Shown here in pieces: positions 44,311 to 51,688 of a stretch of 56,494 bases of DNA. Every line of letters begins with the position of its first letter. Positions within the stretch are counted from its first letter, which is position 1. The notes under the pieces are model-generated. The model did not search any database, was not told where the DNA came from, and saw nothing but the letters and a program-made list of their open reading frames with translations. Made by a program: the position numbers and the translations under genes. Source of the DNA: a virus; the IMG/VR virus record IMGVR_UViG_3300005613_000078, positions 1-56,494 of that record; one strand, given 5' to 3'.

Positions 44311-44318
44311 TATAAATA
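44311..44318 (+). promoter_or_regulatory. Late promoter, TATAAATA, inside the fractured terminase locus
   Basis: An exact T4 late promoter box 12 bases after the stop of the N-terminal terminase ORF and 23 bases before the endonuclease ATG. It could drive the endonuclease and the C-intein/terminase ORF independently of the upstream half. Confidence 0.75.
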
Positions 44319-44341
44319 TTAATAGTAGTTGAGATAATATA

Positions 44342-44911
44342 ATGTATACCATTTATGCACTCGTGGATAATGATGGAGTAGTGAAGTATGTGGGTCAAAC
44401 TACACAGGTTGATGTTCGTAAAAGAGACCATAAAAACAAAAAACCACCCCACAACTTTGTCATTATCAAAGAGAATCTTTCTGCAGAAGATGCCAAGCAG
44501 TTTGAGATTGATACTATTGCCAAATACAACACATATAAAAATGGTTGGAATATGAGTTCAGGTGGAGAAGGATTTGATGGTTACAGAAGAACTAATATTG
44601 GTGGAGTAAAGAAAGGTAATATTCCCTGGAATAAAGGTAAGAGTGGTTGTTTCAGTGAAGAAACTATCAGCAAAATGAGTAATGTCCGTAAAGGCAAAAT
44701 ACATTCATCAAAACTAACTCCCGAAAAAGTCCGATTTATAAGGAATCTATATAATACAAAACCAAGACTAAAAGGTGTTGGTGATATTCAACCCAATGGT
44801 AAAGTTCTTCCTTATGAGAGAGCATTTTCAAAGAACTACGCAGAAGAGTTTGGCATAACCCCCAGCAACTTACACAAAATCATTCTATATAAATCTTGGA
44901 CTAATGTATAA
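44342..44911 (+). CDS. GIY-YIG homing endonuclease with NUMOD3 motifs
   Basis: A 189-aa protein. The GIY-YIG nuclease domain (residues 1-80) has I4-Y5-A6 and Y16-V17-G18 in place of GIY and YIG, R26 as candidate catalytic Arg, E55 in A-K-Q-F-E-I-D-T-I as metal-binding Glu, and N70 in G-W-N-M-S-S-G-G. NUMOD3 DNA-binding motifs follow (IPWNKGK, SEETISKMSNVRKGK), then two helical segments (LTPEKVRFIRNLY and FGITPSNLHKIILYKSW) of homing-enzyme type. It lies between the two halves of the split-intein terminase, so its likely target is an uninterrupted gene 17. It overlaps the next ORF by eight bases (ATGTATAA). Confidence 0.9.
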   Translation: MYTIYALVDNDGVVKYVGQTTQVDVRKRDHKNKKPPHNFVIIKENLSAEDAKQFEIDTIAKYNTYKNGWNMSSGGEGFDGYRRTNIGGVKKGNIPWNKGKSGCFSEETISKMSNVRKGKIHSSKLTPEKVRFIRNLYNTKPRLKGVGDIQPNGKVLPYERAFSKNYAEEFGITPSNLHKIILYKSWTNV

Positions 44912-45212
44912 ACTGAACTCGTCCATTAAGGTAAAAACACCAAGAGGATTTAAAAAATTTGCAGGTATTCAGAAGGTAAGAAAATCAGTTTATCAATGGA
45001 TTATCTTTGGAGATGATAGTGAAATAAAGTGTTCTTTAGACCATTCCTTTGGTGAAGAGCAAGTTAAAGCTCACACAATAAAAACAGGAGATTTATTACA
45101 ACATAAAGAAGTAGTTTATAGTGAGATTGTTGAGGAACCTATTGATCTATATGACTTATTAGAAGTAGAGGATGGAAACTTATATAATACTAATGGTGTT
45201 GTATCTCATAAC
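44904..45212 (+). other. Split C-intein (103 aa), AceL-TerL-like
   Basis: It carries intein block B as S44-L-D-H47 (Ser replacing the usual Thr of TxxH), a block F region (D-L-Y-D-L-L-E-V, then Y-N-T-N-G), and block G as V-V-S-H102-N103 followed by Cys+1. The penultimate His, terminal Asn and +1 Cys needed for splicing are all present. No endonuclease domain is inside the intein itself. The sequence (KTPRGFKKFAGIQKV; DLYDLLEVED; TNGVVSHN) resembles AceL-TerL C-intein as I remember it. Confidence 0.92.
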
Positions 45213-46067
45213 TGCGAGTTCTTAGGATCAGTTGATACACTGATTGCTCCTAGTAAATTAAAAGCACTTGTATATGAAAATCCTATTCAAAGAAATGCTG
45301 GACTAGATGTATATGAGGCAGTAAAAAGTGGGCATGATTATGTCTGCACCGTTGATGTAGCAAGAGGTGTTGGAGGAGATTACTCCGCCTTTACAGTTGT
45401 TGATATTACAGAGTTTCCACATAAACTTGTAGCAAAATATAGAGATAACACTATTAAACCGATGCTGTTTCCTAGCGTCATTTATGAAGTGTGTAAAAGT
45501 TATAATGAAGCATTTATACTATGTGAGGTAAATGATGTTGGAGATCAAGTTGCTAGTATCTTACAATATGATCTTGAATATCAAAATCTACTGATGTGCT
45601 CGATGCGCGGAAGAGCAGGACAGGTTGTTGGACAAGGATTTTCTGGTAGTAAGACACAGTTAGGTGTTAAAATGTCTAAGACCGTGAAGAAAGTTGGTTC
45701 ACTTAACTTAAAAACCATGATTGAGGAAAATAAATTTATTTTCTGTGATTATGAAGTTATTTCAGAACTGACTACCTTCGTATCTAAGCACAATTCATTT
45801 GAAGCAGAAGAGGGTTGTAATGATGACCTGGCAATGTGTCTTGTGATTTATGCTTGGTTGGTAGCACAAGATTACTTTAAGGAGTTGACCGATCAAGATG
45901 TTAGAAAGCGACTATACGAAGAACAGAAAAATCAAATTGAACAAGACATGGCACCCTTCGGTTTTATTGTCGATGGACTCGATGATAATTCTTTTGTGGA
46001 TGATGAAGGAGACAGATGGCATACCGACGAGTATGGAGACATGTCTTATATGTGGGACTTTCAATAA
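44904..46067 (+). CDS. 17: Split C-intein fused to large terminase gp17, C-terminal part
   Basis: A 387-aa ORF. Residues 1-103 are the C-intein, and residues 104-387 are the rest of TerL starting with CEFLGSVDTLIAPSK. The nuclease domain shows its acidic triad: D151 in Y-V-C-T-V-D-V-A-R-G, E205 in I-L-C-E-V-N-D-V-G, and D304/D305 in G-C-N-D-D-L-A-M. These match the RuvC-like nuclease of T4 gp17. The gp17 C-terminal tail (M-A-P-F-G-F-I-V-D-G) is intact. With the N-part (265 residues) the spliced product is 549 aa, near the cyanophage norm. The ATG lies inside the end of the endonuclease gene, so the two are probably translationally coupled. Confidence 0.93.
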   Translation: MYKLNSSIKVKTPRGFKKFAGIQKVRKSVYQWIIFGDDSEIKCSLDHSFGEEQVKAHTIKTGDLLQHKEVVYSEIVEEPIDLYDLLEVEDGNLYNTNGVVSHNCEFLGSVDTLIAPSKLKALVYENPIQRNAGLDVYEAVKSGHDYVCTVDVARGVGGDYSAFTVVDITEFPHKLVAKYRDNTIKPMLFPSVIYEVCKSYNEAFILCEVNDVGDQVASILQYDLEYQNLLMCSMRGRAGQVVGQGFSGSKTQLGVKMSKTVKKVGSLNLKTMIEENKFIFCDYEVISELTTFVSKHNSFEAEEGCNDDLAMCLVIYAWLVAQDYFKELTDQDVRKRLYEEQKNQIEQDMAPFGFIVDGLDDNSFVDDEGDRWHTDEYGDMSYMWDFQ

Positions 46068-46261
46068 TGGATCTAGACGATCAGTTTAATCTGAATCATC
46101 TGTTTTTTAATACTAGAAGGTGTAGATCTTGTGGCAAAACAAAAAACTTGATCGAAGGATTTTATAGAACCAGAAAGGATAAAGGTCAAGTTCCTTCTTC
46201 ATATTCATATGAATGTAAGCGATGTACAATAGATAGAATTAAAAAAGGACGTGAAACTTAG
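46067..46261 (+). CDS. Small zinc-ribbon protein, 64 aa
   Basis: A 64-aa protein with C-R-S-C at about 19-22 and C-K-R-C near 50, a likely four-Cys zinc ribbon. The form R-R-C-R-S-C-G-K-T-K with FYRTRKDKGQ resembles the N-terminal ribbon of recombination endonuclease VII-like or HNH homing proteins. It has no nuclease part. Its ATG overlaps the TAA of gp17 (TAATG). A ribbon gene between gp17 and gp18 is, I believe, common in cyanophages, so it may be a packaging accessory protein and not a remnant. Its stop is in the loop of a hairpin. Confidence 0.65.
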   Translation: MDLDDQFNLNHLFFNTRRCRSCGKTKNLIEGFYRTRKDKGQVPSSYSYECKRCTIDRIKKGRET

Positions 46262-46283
46262 TGTTCACGTCCTGTTCACGTCC
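46247..46283 (+). repeat. Hairpin with duplicated 3' arm
   Basis: GGACGTGAA (46247-46255) can pair with TTCACGTCC at 46264-46272 or with an identical second copy at 46275-46283. The second arm is part of a tandem TGTTCACGTCC duplication. The loop holds the TAG stop of the zinc-ribbon gene. No U-tract follows, so it is not a typical terminator; an RNA processing or stability element is possible. Confidence 0.6.
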
Positions 46284-46301
46284 TTGTAATAGTCAGAAAT
46301 C

Positions 46302-46308
46302 CTAAATA
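46302..46308 (+). promoter_or_regulatory. Late promoter, CTAAATA
   Basis: CTAAATA followed by a T-run, 34 bases before the gp18 ATG. It would start the gp18-gp19 tail transcript. Confidence 0.65.
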
Positions 46309-46342
46309 TTTTTAGTTAATTTGAGACATTTAGGAGAGTAAA

Positions 46343-48526
46343 ATGGCAACTCCTCAATTATCTCCAGGCGTATTAGTCAGAGAGGTTGACCTTACAGTAG
46401 GAAGAGTCGATAATGTCCTCGACAATATCGGTGCTATTGCTGGTCCCTTCAAATTGGGTCCTGTTGATGAACCAACAACAATCACGACTCAATCGGAGTT
46501 GTTAAATGTTTTTGGATCTCCCATCGGCACGGATAGACAATACGAGTACTGGATGACCGCATCCGAATACCTTCAATACGGTGGCATTCTGAGCGTAGTT
46601 AGAACAGACGGCACTAATCTTAATCAGGCAAATGCTGGTGTTGGTATCGCATCAACAACTTCCCTGAAAATCAAGAATTACGACGATTATCAAGAGAACT
46701 ACAGCACTGCCAACAACTACATCTACGCAGGCAAGTATCCTGGTGAATGGGGCAACAACCTTAAGGTTTGCGTGATCGATAACGCAGCAGATCAAATTAT
46801 TGGGGTTAGCACAACAAGTCTTGCTGGAATTGGTGCCACCATCGGATATGGTGTTACCTCAACACTTTCTAGTGCTGCTATTCCTGGAGCAGGCACAACA
46901 ACAACATTTAATGGAATGTTGAAAGGTATTATCACTGGATTGTCTACTGATACTACCAACGGAAATAGCACCATTAATGTTAAGATCGTATCTAGAGTCA
47001 ATACTGCTGGAACTGAGTTTCCAATTGATTATCAAGAAAATAATCCAGCACAATCTTTTGAAGCATCGGATACACTTTCCTTTGTTAATAATTCAGGAAG
47101 TAATGAGACTACAGCAAGTGCTGTTTCAGTTGAAGATTGGTATGATAATCAGAGACTTCAGTTAGATAACAGCACAATTTTCTGGAAGACTATTGCCCCA
47201 AAACCTGTTGATTCAAATTATGTCTCTTCAAGAGGTGGTGGTGGTGATTCTATCCACTTTGCAATTGTTGATGACACTGGAGAAGTAACTGGAATTCAAG
47301 GAAACTTACTTGAAACCTGGTCATTCCTTTCAAAGGCACTTGATGCTGAAGCAGATTCCGACTCACCCACTAAGACATATTATAAGAACTATCTGGCACT
47401 CAATTCTCAGTGGATCTATGCGGGTTACAATCCTTCACAAAAGTATGACACATTCCACGCAACCCTTCCAGCAGCGACTGGATTCTCCACTGACTTCACA
47501 CCTGTAACTAGAGGTGATGGCCTGTGGGCACAGAATGCAAGAAATACTCAGTTCAGTGCGCTTGGCAATGTAGGTTACACCCTACTTGGTGGTGTTGATT
47601 ATCAGTCTGGTGGAGGATATGCATCAACACTCGGTGATCTTACAACTTCATACAACTTGTTTAACAATAAGGATGAAATTGAAGTTGACTACCTAATGAT
47701 GGGTCCTGGACTTAGTTCTGAACTGGAGTCACAAGCAAAAGCAAACTTGCTGATCAGCATTGCTGAGCAAAGAAAGGATTGCATTGCTACTATTTCACCA
47801 CACAGAGCAAATGTTGTCAACGTGACTAATACCACTACACAGACAAACAATCTTCTGAAGTATTACGCACCGCTGACATCTTCATCATACGCTGTATTTG
47901 ATAGTGGATACAAATACATGTATGATAGAATCAACAATGAGTTTAGATATGTTCCTCTGAACGGTGACATTGCTGGTCTGATGGTCAGAACTAGCATTGA
48001 ATCATTCCCATGGTTCTCGCCTGCTGGTCAGCAAAGAGGCAATATCAACAATGGTGTAAAACTTGCCTACAACCCAACTAAAGCACAAAGAGATGTGCTT
48101 TACGGAGCAAGAATAAACCCCGTCATCAATCAAAATGGTCAGGGTATTATCTTGTTCGGTGATAAGACTGCACTATCTTATGCATCTGCATTCGACAGAA
48201 TTAATGTTCGTCGCCTGTTCTTAACAGTCGAGCAAGCACTTGAGGGAGCAGCAAACGATCAACTATTTGAAATCAACGACGAAGAGACTAGAGAAAACTT
48301 CGTCAATATCGTCATTCCTTACCTGAGAGATATTCAGGCACAACGAGGAATTGATGAATTCACAGTGATTTGTGATGAATCTAATAATACTCCTGATGTG
48401 GTTGACAATAACGAGTTCCGTGCAGACATTTTCATCTCACCTGCAAGATCAATCAACTACGTCACATTGACGTTTGTTGCTACTAGATCTGGCGTATCGT
48501 TTGAAGAAGTTGTAGGTTCTGTTTGA
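46343..48526 (+). CDS. 18: Tail sheath protein gp18
   Basis: A 727-aa protein; T4 gp18 is 659 aa. It opens with A-T-P-Q-L-S-P-G-V-L-V-R-E-V-D-L-T and later has the C-terminal sheath fold (QRGIDEFTVICDESNNTPDV, then R-A-D-I-F-I-S-P-A-R-S-I-N-Y). In the T4 family this subunit forms the contractile tube that drives injection. The spacing AGGAGAGTAAAATG gives a strong ribosome site. A late promoter and the gp19 gene flank it as in T4. Confidence 0.93.
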   Translation: MATPQLSPGVLVREVDLTVGRVDNVLDNIGAIAGPFKLGPVDEPTTITTQSELLNVFGSPIGTDRQYEYWMTASEYLQYGGILSVVRTDGTNLNQANAGVGIASTTSLKIKNYDDYQENYSTANNYIYAGKYPGEWGNNLKVCVIDNAADQIIGVSTTSLAGIGATIGYGVTSTLSSAAIPGAGTTTTFNGMLKGIITGLSTDTTNGNSTINVKIVSRVNTAGTEFPIDYQENNPAQSFEASDTLSFVNNSGSNETTASAVSVEDWYDNQRLQLDNSTIFWKTIAPKPVDSNYVSSRGGGGDSIHFAIVDDTGEVTGIQGNLLETWSFLSKALDAEADSDSPTKTYYKNYLALNSQWIYAGYNPSQKYDTFHATLPAATGFSTDFTPVTRGDGLWAQNARNTQFSALGNVGYTLLGGVDYQSGGGYASTLGDLTTSYNLFNNKDEIEVDYLMMGPGLSSELESQAKANLLISIAEQRKDCIATISPHRANVVNVTNTTTQTNNLLKYYAPLTSSSYAVFDSGYKYMYDRINNEFRYVPLNGDIAGLMVRTSIESFPWFSPAGQQRGNINNGVKLAYNPTKAQRDVLYGARINPVINQNGQGIILFGDKTALSYASAFDRINVRRLFLTVEQALEGAANDQLFEINDEETRENFVNIVIPYLRDIQAQRGIDEFTVICDESNNTPDVVDNNEFRADIFISPARSINYVTLTFVATRSGVSFEEVVGSV

Positions 48527-48556
48527 TTTAAGTTAAACATCTAAAAGGAAAAAACC

Positions 48557-49195
48557 ATGGCAGTAACAAAAACGTTAACACAGTTTAAAAATAGACTAGC
48601 GGGCGGTGGTGCCCGCCCCAATCTATTTGAAGTATCCATTCCCTCTTTTCCTTCTGCTCTTGGTAGAAGAGTTTGGAGAACTGGTGGCAGAAGAGAAGCC
48701 AACAACTTCAAATTTTTAGCAAAAGCAGCACAGTTGCCTGCTTCCACAATTGCAGAAGTTCCCGTTCCCTTCAGAGGTAGAATCTTGAAGGTTGCTGGTG
48801 ATAGAACTTTTGATGTCTGGACAGTTACCGTTATTAACGATGAAGACTTCCAGTTGAGAACTGCATTTGAACAGTGGATGAACGTCATGAGCAAACTGAA
48901 CGACGCCACTGGTGTTACCAATCCTTCATCCTATATGACTGACGCTTATGTGCAGCAATTAGGTAGGGGTAGACGTGCTGAAGCAACAAGAAATAGAACT
49001 GGTGGCAGATCATCAGAACTGAGGAACTACAAGTTCTTTGATATCTTCCCAACTGAAGTATCAGCAATTGAACTGTCTTACGATAGCACAGATACTATTG
49101 AAGAATTTACTGTAACCTTCCAGGTTCAGTTCTTCACTATTGGTAATGCCCTGAATAGAAACAGAGGCGCTAGAGGTCAGGTCCTAATTCAGTGA
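48557..49195 (+). CDS. 19: Tail tube protein gp19
   Basis: A 212-aa protein; T4 gp19 is 163 aa. The tube signature is clear: ARPNLFEVSIP, then NNFKFLAKAAQLPASTI, VPFRGRILKVAGDRTFDVW and TVTVINDEDFQLR, with the closing strand F-T-V-T-F-Q-V-Q-F-F. It polymerises into the inner tube beneath gp18. An AAAGGAAAA ribosome site precedes it. The stop overlaps a GATAAATA late promoter. Confidence 0.93.
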   Translation: MAVTKTLTQFKNRLAGGGARPNLFEVSIPSFPSALGRRVWRTGGRREANNFKFLAKAAQLPASTIAEVPVPFRGRILKVAGDRTFDVWTVTVINDEDFQLRTAFEQWMNVMSKLNDATGVTNPSSYMTDAYVQQLGRGRRAEATRNRTGGRSSELRNYKFFDIFPTEVSAIELSYDSTDTIEEFTVTFQVQFFTIGNALNRNRGARGQVLIQ

Positions 49196-49201
49196 TAAAT
49201 A
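49194..49201 (+). promoter_or_regulatory. Late promoter, GATAAATA
   Basis: GATAAATA overlaps the TGA stop of gp19 (49193-49195) and lies 29 bases before the gp20 ATG. Confidence 0.55.
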
Positions 49202-49219
49202 ACTAGACAAAAGTCTAGT
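49202..49219 (+). repeat. Perfect inverted repeat upstream of gp20
   Basis: ACTAGAC, AAAA, GTCTAGT: a perfect 7-bp stem with a 4-base loop immediately after the late promoter box. It would sit at or close to the 5' end of the portal mRNA. No U-tract follows, so it is more likely a 5' stabilising hairpin or a regulator site than a terminator. Confidence 0.6.
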
Positions 49220-49230
49220 ACTCAATAATA

Positions 49231-50889
49231 ATGGCGAGATTATTTGGATTCTCAATTGAAGATAGCGATAAGACCCCGCCAGGCGTAGTATCTCCGGTCC
49301 CACCTTCTAACCAGGATGGTTCCGAGCACTACGTCTCGACGGGGTTTTATGGTTCTTATGTAGATATTGAAGGTAGATATAAGAACGAAAACGATCTGAT
49401 TAGACGTTATCGAACGATGGCGCTTTACCCAGAATGCGATAGTGCGATTGAAGATGTTGTAAATGAAGCAATTGTTTCAGATACAAATGATAGTCCGGTA
49501 ACTATTGAACTGTCAAACTTAAAAGCAAGTGACGGTATCAAAAAGAAAGTAAGAGAGGAGTTTAGATATATTCTTGAACTGCTTGACTTTGACAAGAAAG
49601 CACACGAAATCTTCCGTAACTGGTATATTGATGGAAGACTATATTATAACAAAGTCATTGATCAAAAGAATCCACAAAACGGTATTCAAGAACTGAGATA
49701 TATTGACGCTGCTAAGATGCGTTACATTCGTCAAATAAAAAAGCAAGGAAAAGATAGCCTCCAATCTGTAAAAGCAAACTTTAGTAGGGATAATCCAGAG
49801 ACATATGATTTCCCTGAAATTGAAGAATATTTCATGTATACTCCTGGAAGTTCTGGTTCTACTGGTGGATATAGTCCACAGAATCAAGGAACTAAAGGTG
49901 TAAGAATGACCCGTGACTCTGTCACCTATTGCACCTCTGGTCTGGTAGATAGAAACAAAGGAACCTCATTGTCTTGGATGCACAAGGCAATCAAACCACT
50001 TAATCAGTTAATGATGATTGAGGATTCACTTGTTATCTATCGTCTTTCTAGAGCACCAGAAAGAAGGATTTTTTATATTGATGTTGGCAATCTTCCCAAG
50101 GTAAAGGCAGAACAATATCTGCGCGATGTAATGATGCGTTATAGAAATAAACTTGTCTATGATGCTAATACTGGTGAAATTCGTGACGACAAGAAGTTTA
50201 TGTCCATGATGGAAGACTTCTGGTTGCCTAGAAGAGAAGGTGGTCGTGGAACAGAAATCACCACACTTCCTGGTGGTCAAAATCTTGGTGAAATCACTGA
50301 CATTAATTACTTTCAAAAGAAACTTTATAGAGCACTTAATGTTCCTGAAACAAGAATTCAAGGCGATGGTGGATTTTCCTTAGGTCGTTCTTCAGAAATT
50401 CTTAGAGATGAAATTAAATTCTCCAAGTTTGTTGGAAGACTTAGAAAAAGATTTTCAGCAATGTTCAATGATATTCTGAGAACTCAATTACTTCTTAAGA
50501 ATATCATTACTCCTGAAGATTGGGAAATTATGGGAGATCATATTCAATATGATTTCTTGTATGATAATCACTTTGCCGAATTAAAAGAAACTGAACTTGC
50601 CACTGAAAGAATTAACCTTGCTCAACTATATGAACCATATATTGGTAAGTACTATTCTAATGATTATGTCAGAAGACAAGTTCTTCGTCAATCTGATGAA
50701 GAAATTATAGAGCAGGATGCTTTGATTGAAAAAGAGATTGATTCAGGAATGATTCCAGACCCCACGGAACCCGAATTACCTCCAGGTTCAGAATTGGATG
50801 CTCCAGGAGCACCAACTGACCCAATTCAAGCACCTACAGTTCCTAAAGAACCTGAAGCGCCACTAACACCCAAAGGTGGAGAAATCTAA
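49231..50889 (+). CDS. 20: Portal vertex protein gp20
   Basis: A 552-aa protein; T4 gp20 is 524 aa. Diagnostic segments include ALYPECDSAIEDVVNEAI, KIIDPK-type N-K-V-I-D-Q-K-N-P, the stretch IEDSLVIYRLSRAPERRIFY, and LPGGQNLGEITDINYFQKKL. It forms the dodecameric ring through which DNA is packaged by gp17 and leaves. The last 45 residues are Pro/Glu-rich and probably disordered. The late promoter and a hairpin stand upstream, and gene 67 follows as in T4. Confidence 0.95.
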   Translation: MARLFGFSIEDSDKTPPGVVSPVPPSNQDGSEHYVSTGFYGSYVDIEGRYKNENDLIRRYRTMALYPECDSAIEDVVNEAIVSDTNDSPVTIELSNLKASDGIKKKVREEFRYILELLDFDKKAHEIFRNWYIDGRLYYNKVIDQKNPQNGIQELRYIDAAKMRYIRQIKKQGKDSLQSVKANFSRDNPETYDFPEIEEYFMYTPGSSGSTGGYSPQNQGTKGVRMTRDSVTYCTSGLVDRNKGTSLSWMHKAIKPLNQLMMIEDSLVIYRLSRAPERRIFYIDVGNLPKVKAEQYLRDVMMRYRNKLVYDANTGEIRDDKKFMSMMEDFWLPRREGGRGTEITTLPGGQNLGEITDINYFQKKLYRALNVPETRIQGDGGFSLGRSSEILRDEIKFSKFVGRLRKRFSAMFNDILRTQLLLKNIITPEDWEIMGDHIQYDFLYDNHFAELKETELATERINLAQLYEPYIGKYYSNDYVRRQVLRQSDEEIIEQDALIEKEIDSGMIPDPTEPELPPGSELDAPGAPTDPIQAPTVPKEPEAPLTPKGGEI

Positions 50890-50892
50890 ATA
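50886..50892 (+). promoter_or_regulatory. Late promoter, CTAAATA
   Basis: CTAAATA includes the TAA stop of gp20 (50887-50889) and stands 22 bases before the gp67-like ATG. Confidence 0.6.
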
Positions 50893-50914
50893 AAAGAAAT
50901 TTGCATCATACAAA

Positions 50915-51103
50915 ATGGAAGAATTAATGGATTTGTTAGTTGCTGATGAGTCACCTGCTCAAATCAGTGATAAGATTAAAGACATTCTTTTTGCTAAGTC
51001 AGCAGAAAATATCACTGCGATTAGACCTCAGGTCGCAGCTTCAATTTTTGATAATTCAGAAGAGTCTGAAGAAGAGGAAGATGAAGTAGAAACAGAAGAA
51101 TAA
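50915..51103 (+). CDS. 67: Prohead core protein, gp67-like
   Basis: A 62-aa protein with M-E-E-L-M-D-L-L, a short helical body (AQISDKIKDILFAKSAENI, then V-A-A-S-I-F-D) and a C-terminal tail of about 17 mostly acidic residues. T4 gp67 (80 aa) also starts M-E-G-L-I-E-A and ends in an acidic run, and lies between genes 20 and 21. The assignment rests on this composition and position, as the sequence is too short for more. It would be part of the scaffold core digested by gp21. Confidence 0.75.
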   Translation: MEELMDLLVADESPAQISDKIKDILFAKSAENITAIRPQVAASIFDNSEESEEEEDEVETEE

Positions 51104-51109
51104 TAAATA
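51102..51109 (+). promoter_or_regulatory. Possible late promoter, AATAAATA
   Basis: AATAAATA overlaps the TAA stop of the gp67-like gene (51101-51103), 28 bases before the ATG at 51138. It matches T4 TATAAATA in 7 of 8 bases. Confidence 0.5.
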
Positions 51110-51137
51110 TTGTATATAACTCTTGTAATTTAAGATA

Positions 51138-51683
51138 ATGGCCATTAAACCGGTAGGCATAAATTCAACACTAAGTACCAGTACATCATCTGCTCGTACA
51201 TCTGCTATTAGTCAACAGACTGAGAATGTGAGAGTTGTTGCTGAATCTGTTGGGTGTTATGTTGCCATTGGAACTGAACCAACAGCAACTAATGAAAACA
51301 TCTATGTCTCTACTTCAGATTCTGTAGAAGTCGCTATTGGTTTCCCCGCTTCTCAAAGAGTTGTTGGTATTACTACCGGTGCTACCACGATAATTGATTT
51401 CCCTGAGGGAACAGGTTGTCCATTTGATGTAGGTGAAGCAGTCACACTAACTGCTGGTCAATCCAACTTTAATTTTTCACATAAGATTATTGCTTCGATC
51501 AATAACAGTGCAAATGTAGGTGGTTATTTTAGTACAAGAATGGTTGTCAATCACGACTCTTCCTCTGTTACTGATACATTTGATCCTAACAACTATACTG
51601 AAATTAGAAAGTCAATCAAAGTTGCTGTTCTGGCAGAATCTGGAACTGGCAAAGCATACATCCAACAAGTACAGGTATCCTGA
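51138..51683 (+). CDS. Head-associated structural protein candidate, 181 aa
   Basis: A 181-aa, beta-rich protein starting MAIKPVGINSTLSTSTSSA, with strands such as GCYVAIGTEPTATNENIYVS and S-I-K-V-A-V-L-A-E-S-G-T-G-K. In T4 this place is taken by gene 68, which does not resemble it. Lying within the prohead gene group and five bases before gp21, it is probably a capsid component or decoration protein. It has no known motif. Confidence 0.6.
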   Translation: MAIKPVGINSTLSTSTSSARTSAISQQTENVRVVAESVGCYVAIGTEPTATNENIYVSTSDSVEVAIGFPASQRVVGITTGATTIIDFPEGTGCPFDVGEAVTLTAGQSNFNFSHKIIASINNSANVGGYFSTRMVVNHDSSSVTDTFDPNNYTEIRKSIKVAVLAESGTGKAYIQQVQVS

Positions 51684-51688
51684 AGAAA

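Noticed and set aside
44213-45212. Terminase interruption as an ordinary frameshift or group I intron
   Set aside because: The residues at the break are intein blocks (Cys1, His-Asn-Cys), the two halves are open to their ends, and no intron core structure is apparent in the 42 non-coding bases.
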